NCBI RefSeq assembly: GCF_003114815.1
Contig: NZ_BFAZ01000008.1
Location: 222,406-286,405 of the forward strand
DNA length: 64,000 nucleotides
Direction of reading: 5' to 3'
DNA from: Leptospira ellinghausenii
Lineage (GTDB): Bacteria; Spirochaetota; Leptospiria; Leptospirales; Leptospiraceae
The number at the start of each line of letters is the position of its first letter. Position 1 is the first letter of the stretch. Positions 56,181-64,000 of this stretch are shown here, one piece after another. Below the pieces are notes generated by a model. It was not told the origin of the DNA, did no database searches, and saw nothing but the letters and a program-made list of their open reading frames with translations. Position numbers and translations under genes: made by a program.

Positions 56181-56786
56181 TCAATCCATCTCACTAGGAA
56201 GAGATTTACTTGCACCTTTCTCAAATTGTAACATTCTTTCTTTCGTAATGCCAATTAAGTTATGAGTCAACACTAATGTATCTCCTAAAAAATCAGGAGC
56301 AAGACGGATTTCAACAACACGATACCAAGTTTCTTTGGGTAGTACAGAAAAAGCATGGTTCACACATAAACATTTGAATTTAAAACCAAAACTATGTTCG
56401 ACGGGCATCGCGGAATGGGGTGCTGCGAAAAAATAGACTGGTTTATCCGTAGGATTTTTCATCACCAATAAAAATTGTTTTTTAGAACCAGGTTTTAATA
56501 CCAATTGTCCATTCGGTATCAAGTCTCCAAAGGGGACACGTTTTCCATCTTGGACTGTACCTGTGGTCCAAAGTGCTAAAGCTTGTGCTCCTCCAGGTTC
56601 TCTAATTTCCATTTCTAAAGGTAATGAAGTGTATACCCACCTAACATCAATTTTTACTTTGTTAGATGGGATGGGGTTTGTAACAACAACTTCATTGTGT
56701 TCGTGAATCGGCGGAGCTACTTTTTCTTCACAGGAGTTGAACAAAAGAATCAAACTAAATACAATATAAAGGAAAAGTCGTTGTTG
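56181..56786 (-). CDS. Lipoprotein with a CxC motif (weakly CtaG-like)
   Basis: 201 aa from the ATG at 56786 (M-Q-Q-R; an upstream start at 56798 is possible). The lipobox is LLFNSC. The mature domain is beta-rich with DKPVYFFAAPHSAMPVEHS and FKCLCVNHAFSVLPKETWYRVVEIRL. The CLC pair, followed by a Pro-containing segment and a hydrophobic strand, can be laid over the CFCF...Q.L.PGE..-like region of Cox11/CtaG copper chaperones, but the match is weak. It sits 14 bp after the glycan-binding lipoprotein gene, in the same transcription direction. Confidence 0.65.
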   Translation of the reverse strand, partial: QQRLFLYIVFSLILLFNSCEEKVAPPIHEHNEVVVTNPIPSNKVKIDVRWVYTSLPLEMEIREPGGAQALALWTTGTVQDGKRVPFGDLIPNGQLVLKPGSKKQFLLVMKNPTDKPVYFFAAPHSAMPVEHSFGFKFKCLCVNHAFSVLPKETWYRVVEIRLAPDFLGDTLVLTHNLIGITKERMLQFEKGASKSLPSEMD

Positions 56787-56811
56787 CATCCTAATCAAAC
56801 CGAATCTCCTA

Positions 56812-58284
56812 CTATTCTAAATTTAATTCCAATGTTGAGAAATCTAGATTATCAGTTTTTTTAGAATTGATTAGATAAAACTGTTTCCCTTTCAATTGTA
56901 AGGTAACAAATTCTTGAAAAATTTTCTCAGTATTATTTGGATCTGGATTTTTCACTAAGTTACAATCCCTTCCACACCCGTTACAATCGCCACCACCATA
57001 ATCCAAAAAGTTTGTAAACGTTTGTTTTCGCAAAAATCCAAAGATACGAAGTTGGATTTTTCCAGGATTCATCTCTTTCACTTCATAATTTCCTAATCCA
57101 TAAAACCGATTTGAACTTTCTTCTCCAACATCGTAATTTGTTCTCGCTGTTGAACCTTCTAAAAAGAATGTCCCATCCGAACGCAATCGAATTGTCCAAT
57201 CAGAGGAAGTAGGAGGATCCATGTTCTCTTCCATAGCCACTTGGTTTTCTGCTCCTGCAGGTTGGTCCACAACTGCTTCATCACCTGAAACAGCATAAAC
57301 TTCTCTACCTGTTAAACCTCGATTTAAGACCATACGTAGTGAAGATTTGGAAAATGAATCATAATTCTTTGCAGCAGTGTCTTTGGATTTTGGAAGAGTA
57401 TCCATGGCAAACCAATCACCATCATGACCAAAACGAAGTTCTGATAAAACAATCCCTTTCTCTGTCAATCCAGGATAAATCTCTTCCACTTTCATGGTTA
57501 GTTTTTTACCCTTAAAGGTTGATGGCAGTTGAATTTCCTGGCTACCCATTGTATCTTCTACATTGATTTTGGCAGAATAACCATCATCACCAGTTAATAA
57601 AAATGCTTTAACTCTGCCATTTTTAATACAATGGACATCGGATCTTTGGTAACCATTCCATAGTTTAATGACAGAAATCTTTTTTGTATCCACAAAATTA
57701 AAGTTAAATGATACTCCAACTCCACCTTTGACAGATGCATACCCATTCTCATACTTAGAATCAAATAGATTCATCACAGAATATGTTGGTTCAGGTGAAG
57801 CAGTCTCAGAAGCGGTTACCGTTCCAGATACAATTTCTGGTGTATAAGTTCGATATGCTTTTTTGGCATCATCGTAAAATTTAACTGCTTTTAAACATAT
57901 ATTTTGGTTTCTTTGAAAATTCAAAGTTACTGATCTCGCTTGCACAACTGGATCAAAAATAACTTCTGAGTTTGCTTTTTCTATATCCGTACTTGCATAT
58001 ACTTCATCAAAGTTTACATAAGCAGCGACTCGGTCTTTAAATTGACCATTACAAGATTCGATCGATACTTTGGTTAACGGGAATGCATTGTCTGCATAAA
58101 AATGTAACTTAACGAATTCTGCACCTGGCTCAGCCTTCCATTCTTTGCCGTCTAACACCAAAAAGGGGAGGCCATTCTCCATAGATGTAGATGTCACCAT
58201 TGAAAAATGGAGTTTTTTCCCACAATTGACAGCGAATGTTACCATTAGAATCAAAACAAAAAATAGACTGGATTTGAGTTTCAT
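56812..58284 (-). CDS. NADase-type glycan-binding domain lipoprotein
   Basis: 490 aa. Signal peptide with lipobox (VTFAVNC). The central domain (about 155-300) has the pattern of NADase-type glycan-binding / discoidin-like modules: SPEPTYSVMNLFDSKYENG, VGVSFNFNFVDTKKISVIKLWNGYQ, HCIKNGRVKAFLLTGDDG. The C-terminal third is another beta domain with Cys pairs (GGGDCNGCGRDCNL). It likely sits on the outer surface and binds glycans or host-like ligands. Same-strand neighbours suggest a lipoprotein operon. Confidence 0.82.
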   Translation of the reverse strand: MKLKSSLFFVLILMVTFAVNCGKKLHFSMVTSTSMENGLPFLVLDGKEWKAEPGAEFVKLHFYADNAFPLTKVSIESCNGQFKDRVAAYVNFDEVYASTDIEKANSEVIFDPVVQARSVTLNFQRNQNICLKAVKFYDDAKKAYRTYTPEIVSGTVTASETASPEPTYSVMNLFDSKYENGYASVKGGVGVSFNFNFVDTKKISVIKLWNGYQRSDVHCIKNGRVKAFLLTGDDGYSAKINVEDTMGSQEIQLPSTFKGKKLTMKVEEIYPGLTEKGIVLSELRFGHDGDWFAMDTLPKSKDTAAKNYDSFSKSSLRMVLNRGLTGREVYAVSGDEAVVDQPAGAENQVAMEENMDPPTSSDWTIRLRSDGTFFLEGSTARTNYDVGEESSNRFYGLGNYEVKEMNPGKIQLRIFGFLRKQTFTNFLDYGGGDCNGCGRDCNLVKNPDPNNTEKIFQEFVTLQLKGKQFYLINSKKTDNLDFSTLELNLE

Positions 58285-58348
58285 TATTGGTCCTTTGAAA
58301 ATGTGGATTTAAAAGAACCCATTGTACGGAAAAAAGGCAAGAAATTTT

Positions 58349-59308
58349 TTATGGACTCGTATCTTTTAGTAATCTTTCCCAAGTATCTTGGTTTAATGCA
58401 CCAACGATCCATTTCCCATTGACCCAAAATGTAGGGATTGAAGTGACTCCAAGTTTTTTTGCTTCTTCCCAATCTTTTTTTACTAAGTCTAGATATTTTT
58501 TTGTTTCTCTTTGTGAATCACATTCAGACCAAACTCCAGATTGGTTAGGCATTGGATCTTCTGATTTGATCATCGTTTTCGCATGGGCATATAGGTTTTG
58601 CATATGATCTGTAAAATGAACTGGATCTCTATCCCACAAACAACGTGACACAACGAGTGGTGCTATACTTTGGTTTGTATCTCCGTCCAGTGGGAAATCT
58701 TTATGGATATAATAAATTTGATTTTTGTATTTCGATAAAAGTTTTTTTGTATGGGGAAAGGTTTCCTTACAAAAGCCACATAAATAATCGCTCCATTCGA
58801 TGACCACCCATTTCGAATGAGGTTGGCCAAATTGAGGTGAGGTCTTAATTTCTATCTTTGAAAGTAAACTTGTCCTTGATTGGTCATAAGGTTTTTGTTT
58901 TATACTTATATTTGATTTTTTAAATATACGACTCCAAACAATTCGAATGCGAATCATTTCTCTCAATCGATCAATTGCATCTGTATCCTGTATCGAACTT
59001 CGTATTTGTTTTTTCTCTGATACCCAGTAATGATTGATGTCCATCTCGGAAACAAGTTTTTTCTCAGTTTCCTTCCATTCTGACAAGGTAATTCCAAGTG
59101 AATTTGCTTTCTCATTCAATTGGTTCAAATGAATCTCTGATGAAAGTGTTTCCTTGATCGATTCCTCGGAAGGTAAGGTTTCAGGTAGATACTGATTTTC
59201 CGACAAAGGTTCAGAACAAGAAAAAATAAAGAAAAATAAAACGACTATGGGCACATTCGAAATCTTATGATCTTTAGAAAATAGTCTCAAGTATTTTTGT
59301 ATGATCAA
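58349..59308 (-). CDS. DsbA-like thioredoxin-fold lipoprotein
   Basis: 319 aa. The signal peptide ends in a lipobox (VLFFFIFSC, Cys about 31). After an alpha-helical linker of about 120 residues there is a DsbA-type domain with active site CGFC (in DYLCGFCKETFPHTKK), the helical insert, and the cis-Pro loop TSIPTFWVNGKW. It should be a periplasmic disulfide oxidase or isomerase anchored to a membrane. The neighbouring Cys-rich lipoproteins are plausible substrates. No partner DsbB is encoded in the window. Confidence 0.87.
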   Translation of the reverse strand: MIIQKYLRLFSKDHKISNVPIVVLFFFIFSCSEPLSENQYLPETLPSEESIKETLSSEIHLNQLNEKANSLGITLSEWKETEKKLVSEMDINHYWVSEKKQIRSSIQDTDAIDRLREMIRIRIVWSRIFKKSNISIKQKPYDQSRTSLLSKIEIKTSPQFGQPHSKWVVIEWSDYLCGFCKETFPHTKKLLSKYKNQIYYIHKDFPLDGDTNQSIAPLVVSRCLWDRDPVHFTDHMQNLYAHAKTMIKSEDPMPNQSGVWSECDSQRETKKYLDLVKKDWEEAKKLGVTSIPTFWVNGKWIVGALNQDTWERLLKDTSP

Positions 59309-59362
59309 AATTATTTTTTTGATTGAAAGTGGAAATTCTTTCCATTTTGATGAGTCTCTTGT

Positions 59363-59860
59363 ATGAAAATTAAAATCCTCTCGCGCATATTACAGTTATT
59401 AGCTCTTTACCTCTTCTTTACTTCGGTTTATTCGAGTTTAGGTAAAATCATTACCATTCAGTCGGGAACCAAAATTTTTGGTAAAGTTGTATCATCATAC
59501 AAAGAAACCGATTATTCTACACAAACCGGTAACAAAAGTTATGGCACAACTCACTACATCCTAAGACCAATCATCAAATACCAAGTGAATGGAGAATCTT
59601 ATGAAATTCATGGAAAAATTCTAGGTGAAGTCGGAAATCAATACCATATTGGACAAACAGTTCCCTTATACCTTTCTGAAAACCAACCTGATTATGCGAT
59701 TATCAATTCCTTTTATGAATTGTGGTATGAGCCATTGAGAAATGCATTCTTCAGCATAGGGTTGTTTTTAATTGGAACTTTCCTGGGCCAAATTCTTTCG
59801 AAGATAAAAAAAACAATAGTCAATTTGTTCAATCCACAAGCATACTTGGATCAGTTCTAA
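59363..59860 (+). CDS. DUF3592 membrane protein
   Basis: 165 aa. Membrane helices at the N-terminus (about 7-30) and C-terminus (about 128-150) flank a beta-rich extracytoplasmic domain with YILRPIIKYQVNGESYEI and VGNQYHIGQTVPLYLSENQPDYA, the DUF3592 pattern. Function unknown. Seven bases separate it from the ankyrin gene, so they may share a transcript. Confidence 0.82.
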   Translation: MKIKILSRILQLLALYLFFTSVYSSLGKIITIQSGTKIFGKVVSSYKETDYSTQTGNKSYGTTHYILRPIIKYQVNGESYEIHGKILGEVGNQYHIGQTVPLYLSENQPDYAIINSFYELWYEPLRNAFFSIGLFLIGTFLGQILSKIKKTIVNLFNPQAYLDQF

Positions 59861-59867
59861 AATTCAG

Positions 59868-60782
59868 ATGGTTTCAAAACGGTTACCATTTAAAAATTTT
59901 CGAATCGGAATGGGAATCCTACTCTTCTGTCTCATGCCCAATTCAATATTTTGCCAAAGCAAAGATATGGTGAAATTAGAATGGTATCATTATATTCTCC
60001 TTTCCCCTGTTCTCGTCATTGATGCAGTTAGGAAAGGTTACCAAAGTATTGGAAACCAAATCGACAATTTTCGTGAATTCCAAAGTTTACCTGAATTACA
60101 CAAAGCAGTCATACAATCCGATCTAGATAAAGTTAAAAAAATTGTTTCTGCCGGTGCAAACCTAGAGGCAAAAGACAAAAATGGGGAAACTGCATTATTC
60201 TATGCTCTCGATAGAAACCAAGTGAATATAGCAAGATTTCTAATTCAGAAGAAAGCTGATGTGAATGTTTCCAATATTCATGGACGTCACTTAATCCATC
60301 CTGCGATCAAAAACAATCAATATGATTTAATTAAACTCATGTTAGATCATGGATTAAAACCAAATTTTGATGGAAGTGGATCTACAACCCTAACTCTCAC
60401 GGCAAATCTTAACCCCAACAATTTTAAATTCATCCGACTCTTTGTCGAGCAAGGTGTAAATATAAATGCATTGGATAAAAACCACTATTCAGCTCTGATG
60501 TATTTGACTATGATTGAAAATCCAAATTTAGAAATCATTTCTTACATGATGAACAAAAAAGCCGATGTCAATGTAAAAGACAGTTCAGGCAGATCCATCC
60601 TTCGTTTACTCATCGAAAAAAGATCTCAAAATTTAGCTTTAGTCAAGCTCCTATTAAAAAATGGCGCTGACATTGATTCCAAAGATAAAGAAGGACAATC
60701 AATTTTCGATTTTATCAATCAGTACTATGATGATCCCAATACCAATGAAATCGTTCTATCTCTAAAAAATTACAAAAAATAA
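59868..60782 (+). CDS. Ankyrin-repeat protein
   Basis: 304 aa. An N-terminal signal/anchor segment (about 10-30) precedes six or so ankyrin repeats starting near residue 75 (LHKAVIQSDLDKVKKIVSAGANLEAKDKNGETALFYAL and following copies), each about 33 residues. This is a protein-interaction scaffold probably exposed on the periplasmic side. Partner unknown. Confidence 0.9.
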   Translation: MVSKRLPFKNFRIGMGILLFCLMPNSIFCQSKDMVKLEWYHYILLSPVLVIDAVRKGYQSIGNQIDNFREFQSLPELHKAVIQSDLDKVKKIVSAGANLEAKDKNGETALFYALDRNQVNIARFLIQKKADVNVSNIHGRHLIHPAIKNNQYDLIKLMLDHGLKPNFDGSGSTTLTLTANLNPNNFKFIRLFVEQGVNINALDKNHYSALMYLTMIENPNLEIISYMMNKKADVNVKDSSGRSILRLLIEKRSQNLALVKLLLKNGADIDSKDKEGQSIFDFINQYYDDPNTNEIVLSLKNYKK

Positions 60783-60997
60783 AGTCGATAAAAGACACAC
60801 AAATCGATCAATTCAAACAATATGAATTCGAAGAACAATCTAACTTTAAGTTGGTGGATTTAAGATCGTTACCTTTTTTATCCATTCGAGAACGAAAAAT
60901 TTCTAAGTTCATTTTAAAGGCAAATCTTCTTAGGATCCACAAAAAATATTCTAGCTAAATAAAATGAATATGCTCTCTTTGGCTCGAGGTATTTCAA

Positions 60998-61381
60998 ATG
61001 AAATTGATTTTTTCAAATATCAAATGGATCATGTTAATCTCTGGACTCATCACATGTTCAATGATTTTATCTGCATTACATCCCAATCTGGGTCTAACCT
61101 TGACTTTCGGAGAAACAATGGATGGAAATCTAGCAAACATCATCGTACGAAATTGGGGAGCACTCATTGCGATCGTAGGTGGAATGTTAGTGTATGGAGC
61201 GTATCATGAACAAAATCGTAATTTAGTTCTAGTTGTTGCTTCCATCAGTAAAAGTATCTTTATACTTTTAAATTTAGTTTATGGACAAGCTTATTTGGCA
61301 AAATCAAGTCCTGCGTTGGTTTTTGACTCTTTATTGGTGATTATCTTTGTTTCTTATTTAGCTTCTAAATCTTCAAAATAA
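60998..61381 (+). CDS. Small membrane protein (DUF4345-like)
   Basis: 127 aa with four membrane helices (about 7-28, 52-72, 77-97, 106-123). The pattern with ISGLITCSMILSALHP at the N-terminus and VGGMLVYGAYHEQNRNLVLVVASISK fits DUF4345-like proteins. The ATG at 60998 follows GAGG ten bases upstream. Function unknown. Confidence 0.7.
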   Translation: MKLIFSNIKWIMLISGLITCSMILSALHPNLGLTLTFGETMDGNLANIIVRNWGALIAIVGGMLVYGAYHEQNRNLVLVVASISKSIFILLNLVYGQAYLAKSSPALVFDSLLVIIFVSYLASKSSK

Positions 61382-61464
61382 TCAATCACTTCACTCACGA
61401 AAAGTCTTTGCAAAAGGACCATGGATCATTGTGCTACACATTCAAAAATGAGCACATTGATCCC

Positions 61465-62133
61465 TTATTTTCGATTCATAGCTTGGTCCAAAAATTGATT
61501 CAGTGGATAAACGAATCGAAACAATTTTACAAGATCCTCACTACTCAATTTAGAAGTTAAATCTCCGTTCTTTAAATTTTTTGCCACTGCAAAACCCTTA
61601 TACTTGAGGATTTCAATCATAGGATGATCTTTGGCAAAACCTCTTGGAACCGTTTTTACTTTCTCAGCATAAAATTGTTTTCCAAATGTTTCATAAAATT
61701 TTGGATCATTTATTATTTTCTGAAAGTTTTTTGAATCGTTTGCAATTCGGTTTCGGATTTTATATAACGATTGTGCATCTGGTTGGTAACAACCTCCACC
61801 TAACAAAGAACCATCTGGCTCTATATGAAGATAATATCCAGTTCCATCAATTTTTCGATTTCCTCCTTTCATAAAAATCCCAAAGTGAGTTTTATAGGGA
61901 CTTTTATCCTTGGAAAAACGTACATCTTTATAGATCCGAAAGATACAAGATTTTGGATCCACTCCTTTCACTGAACTATCAAACTTTTCTATTCTTGATA
62001 ACAATGCAGCAGTGAAGGACAATAATTCTTTTTGGATTTCTTCAAATCTTGGTTTGTTCTCTAAAAACCAATCTCTCTGATTATTATTTTTGAGATCCGA
62101 TAAAAATTTAAAAACCTCATTACTTAACTTCAT
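61465..62133 (-). CDS. DUF2461 family protein
   Basis: 222 aa. The DUF2461 (TIGR02453) pattern is clear: FLSDLKNNNQRDWFLENKPRFEEI at the start, FRIYKDVRFSKDKSPYKTHFGIF in the middle, GGGCYQPDAQSL and LYKIRNRIANDSKNF, and FAKDHPMIEILKYKGFAV near the end. The biochemical function is unknown. It is the last gene before a long intergenic interval. Confidence 0.9.
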   Translation of the reverse strand: MKLSNEVFKFLSDLKNNNQRDWFLENKPRFEEIQKELLSFTAALLSRIEKFDSSVKGVDPKSCIFRIYKDVRFSKDKSPYKTHFGIFMKGGNRKIDGTGYYLHIEPDGSLLGGGCYQPDAQSLYKIRNRIANDSKNFQKIINDPKFYETFGKQFYAEKVKTVPRGFAKDHPMIEILKYKGFAVAKNLKNGDLTSKLSSEDLVKLFRFVYPLNQFLDQAMNRK

Positions 62134-62802
62134 ATCAATTAATCAAATCCCTTACATTTTTTAGTACCATTAAATGATTTCCAATCAATAACCCAAAACA
62201 AAAACAGTATTCTAGTTTATCCAAAGGAAAGAATATCCCTGTATCAGTTCAAGCAAATCATAGTTCACTGTTGAAAACAAAAAATACGAGTAGTATTCCC
62301 ATACAATAAATTTCCTCGATTCACCTTAGTCAATGGAGTTCCATGATTGGTAAAATACCTCCCAACTTGACCTTGCCTTTTCAAAGTTGGAGCATCACAT
62401 CCATCTGCATTGAAAGCTGTCCGAAGAGCCACTTATATTTCCATATGGCCTGCCAGTTTCTCATTAGTGATCATGTTGTACCAATTGGCGCTCCCAATCT
62501 AGCGAATTCACAAAATTGTAGGTAAAAGGGATGGGCTACTCCGGGGTGCGCTTTCGCTTCCGTCTGCCGTGTGGCAGACCAAGCCCTACGTATCCCGAGC
62601 GCTAGAAAACATTACAATAAAAGAACCAATTCTCAAATTTTGTATTGATTCTACTTCTTAATATACAAAATCCCTAATTTAACAATTCGCAATCCAGACT
62701 TACTATGATTAAAAATTTACAATAATTGTATGATTTCATAAATTAGTTTTGACATATTCTTTCGTTATGCGGTTTATACCAATCAAGCGTTAGGAGGACA
62801 AA
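62134..62802. other. Long intergenic interval with a structured GC-rich element
   Basis: About 670 bp. A GC-rich structured element lies at 62528-62596 (separate entry). On the minus strand 62265-62432 is open for 56 codons and reads VALRTAFNADGCDAPTLKRQ, with more protein-like text upstream beyond one stop; it may be gene debris. No complete gene is supported. Confidence 0.45.
62528..62596. repeat. GC-rich nested-hairpin element
   Basis: Three nested stems: GGGAT/ATCCC (62528-62532 with 62592-62596), GGGCT/AGCCC (62533-62537 with 62582-62586), and an inner GTCTGCC/GGCAGAC (62562-62568 with 62573-62579). GC content is well above the surroundings. Its role and copy number are unknown. Confidence 0.55.
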
Positions 62803-63345
62803 TTGAGAATTAAATACGCATTCATTCTTGCGATTTCACTATTCCTTTTTTTAGGATGTGGAGCAGAAAAAAAAGAAGGATTAATCCCTGGAGTGGAGTT
62901 AACCGGTGATCCTTTATATGACGCTTTGTTATTATCAGTAGCGTCAAACCCACCATGCACAGTCTTAACAGATTCAAACACAAGTTCTGCGGTTGATTTA
63001 AGTGATGGTTTTGACTCCATCTGTAGTTGGACTACTGCTGTAGCTACTTTTACTGTAACTAGTTCAGGTGAGTATGAAATCACAGGCTTTACAGGACGGC
63101 AAACATTGTCAGCTTATCGTTGCAATTCATCGTATTTTACCTTCCATGCACAATTGAACCAAGCAAGTACGGTTTTGTATACAACCAGAGACTCTGCAAC
63201 ACAAACGGTTACAGTTAATTTAACTGCAGGGACTACTTATTCGCTTTATGGATCAGGACTCGTTAATACTAGCGACTACCAATGTTCGGGTGTTAGACCA
63301 AGTTCAAGTGTTAGTCCATATCGAATGAATATTAGAAAAAAATAA
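62803..63345 (+). CDS. Small lipoprotein with PPC-like beta domain
   Basis: 180 aa with a TTG start chosen because AGGAGG lies five bases upstream and no ATG fits. Signal peptide with lipobox (FLFLGC). The mature domain is Ser/Thr-rich and made of strands (ATFTVTSSGEYEITGF, QTVTVNLTAGTTYSLYGSG), like the pre-peptidase C-terminal beta sandwich. Four Cys may form disulfides. Likely a surface protein; function unknown. Confidence 0.75.
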   Translation: MRIKYAFILAISLFLFLGCGAEKKEGLIPGVELTGDPLYDALLLSVASNPPCTVLTDSNTSSAVDLSDGFDSICSWTTAVATFTVTSSGEYEITGFTGRQTLSAYRCNSSYFTFHAQLNQASTVLYTTRDSATQTVTVNLTAGTTYSLYGSGLVNTSDYQCSGVRPSSSVSPYRMNIRKK

Positions 63346-63652
63346 AATTCACAAATACAAATAAGAAACTAAGAATCAATTGAATTTTTAGTTTCTATGT
63401 TCTTTCTTCAAATCCATCAACTAAGAGTAGTAAACGACATTCTAATTTTGCCAATACAGCAGAATACATTCCTGACTCCTGCCAGCTAAACCTCCTGTTC
63501 AGACTGGCGAGCTTTGGCCATGGCTTCATGTTTTCCCATCTCCTGCTCGACTGGGCATCCTGCCCAGACTCGCGAGCTTCGCAATCCTGCTACGCCTCCG
63601 ATGGAAATACATTCCGCAAGGTTAACCTAAGATTGAAGAAAAAGATTCTAAC
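63346..63652. repeat. GC-rich repeat region upstream of the rRNA terminator
   Basis: Two approximate copies of a 21-bp unit lie at 63494-63514 and 63559-63579, identical at 18 of 21 positions, each ending GCGAGCTT. The second copy is preceded by and overlaps a perfect hairpin CTGGGCA/TGCCCAG (63551-63557 with 63561-63567); the first overlaps GCCAG/CTGGC (63481-63485 with 63504-63508). The copies appear to be members of a short dispersed or degenerate repeat. No gene is supported here. Confidence 0.5.
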
Positions 63653-63689
63653 AAATAAAAAAAGCCCTGAACTTTCATCCAGAGCTTTT
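63653..63689 (-). terminator. Rho-independent terminator of the rRNA operon
   Basis: On the minus strand AAAAGCTCTG (63689-63680) pairs with CAGGGCTTTT (63669-63660), including one G-U pair, with a ten-base loop, followed by TTTATTTG. This is a strong intrinsic terminator about 215 bp downstream of the 23S rRNA end. No 5S or tRNA gene is seen between them. Confidence 0.75.
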
Positions 63690-63779
63690 CCCAACATTTG
63701 TATACGACAAAGGTTCTGTCTATCCCGATGAGGGAAAGCCTGCGGAGCACCAAGCGGCACTGCCGCGACTGCGAGCACC

Positions 63780-63819
63780 CGACCGATTGCGTGAGCTTCG
63801 AGCTCTAGCAATCGAGTCG
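63780..63819. repeat. Long imperfect hairpin in the 23S rRNA downstream region
   Basis: CGAC-CGATTGC (63780-63790) pairs with GCAATCG-A-GTCG (63808-63819) with one bulged A, and inside it GAGCT (63793-63797) pairs with AGCTC (63801-63805) around a TCG loop. The element is GC-rich relative to the genome and lies in the transcribed spacer of the rRNA operon. Confidence 0.5.
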
Positions 63820-63903
63820 TTCGGCGCAGACCGCCAAACAGAACAAAGTAAAACAAACAACGCTTTAATCTATACATACACGTTAACACGTGTATATTGT
63901 AAT

Positions 63904-64000
63904 ATGGTCAAGCCGATCGAGCGATTAGTATCACTTGGCTGAATCCATTACTGAACTTACACCTGTGACCTATCAACCAGGTCGTCTGCCTGGACTCTTC
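63904..64000 (-). rRNA. rrl: 23S ribosomal RNA, 3' end (partial)
   Basis: The reverse complement of the last 97 bases reads as the conserved 3' end of 23S rRNA (GTTGATAGGTCACAGGTGTA, then AGTAATGGATTCAGCCAAG and GATACTAATCGCTCGATCG, ending near GGCTTGACC). The rest of the gene lies beyond the window edge. The exact 3' end is uncertain by a few bases; a small ATACACG/CGTGTAT stem at 63876-63895 follows it and may be part of processing. Confidence 0.9.

Noticed and set aside
60783..60958. Possible short gene after the ankyrin gene (frame ending in IHKKYSS at a TAA at 60956)
   Set aside because: The translation looks protein-like, but there is no start codon with a ribosome-binding site, and the frame overlaps the ankyrin gene end; it may be debris.
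63528..63889. Open frames of 67 and 99 codons around the GC-rich region next to the 23S gene
   Set aside because: They cross the rRNA terminator and strong hairpins and have no recognisable protein pattern; they follow from the local GC content.

Overview
The window is AT-rich, single-chromosome bacterial DNA that reads as a free-living (saprophytic-type) Leptospira. Evidence: many spirochaete-style lipoprotein signal peptides with short lipoboxes; several 7TM (7TMR-DISM) sensor kinases and a large membrane adenylate cyclase; an NADase-type glycan-binding lipoprotein and a Leptospira-like GT-C membrane protein; an LpxR-family lipid A deacylase; and the 3' end of a 23S rRNA gene with no linked 5S gene or tRNA before its terminator. 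The genus is inferred from recollected families, not from a database search.

Layout. 1-4142: end of a GT-C-like membrane protein, a zinc-ribbon/FxLYD protein, a STAS protein and a lipoprotein with a C-terminal membrane anchor. 4161-12186 (mostly minus): a receiver/ATPase hybrid, an Na+/K+-type P-ATPase gene carrying one in-frame TAA, an SDR enzyme coupled to a small exported protein, and a neutral ceramidase. 12410-18529 (plus): a DUF3817 protein, an LpxR-like outer-membrane enzyme with a large insertion, and an MFS transporter / GH2 glycosidase / alpha-beta hydrolase operon. 18558-27767: small enzymes, a HisKA_2 kinase paired with a stand-alone copy of its sensor half, an M14 peptidase, and a MarR regulator with two identical perfect 16-bp palindromes. 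27935-37379: repeat-propeller lipoprotein, sulfide:quinone-reductase-like flavoprotein, 7TMR-DISM kinase and a 1230-aa NHL/LamG lipoprotein. 37430-49086: membrane proteins, AraC regulator, ArsR-rhodanese regulator opposite an MFS/DUF2938 pair, an RRM protein, and a three-gene overlapping signalling operon (adenylate cyclase, NarL-type regulator, 7TMR-DISM kinase). 49462-56177: one-polypeptide ferredoxin/reductase/AlkB-type hydroxylase, TetR regulator, isocitrate dehydrogenase, GyrI-like protein, and a photolyase-related protein that looks circularly permuted. 56181-63345: lipoproteins, DsbA-like lipoprotein, ankyrin protein, DUF2461 and a final lipoprotein. 63346-64000: GC-rich structured repeats, a terminator and the 23S rRNA 3' end on the minus strand.

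No CRISPR array, insertion sequence, prophage or tRNA was seen. The most notable items are the interrupted P-type ATPase and its EIIA-like N-terminal domain, the electron-chain/hydroxylase fusion, the cyclase/two-component operon, the kinase-less sensor twin, the permuted photolyase, the expanded LpxR, the MarR palindrome pair, and several structured leaders and GC-rich islands.
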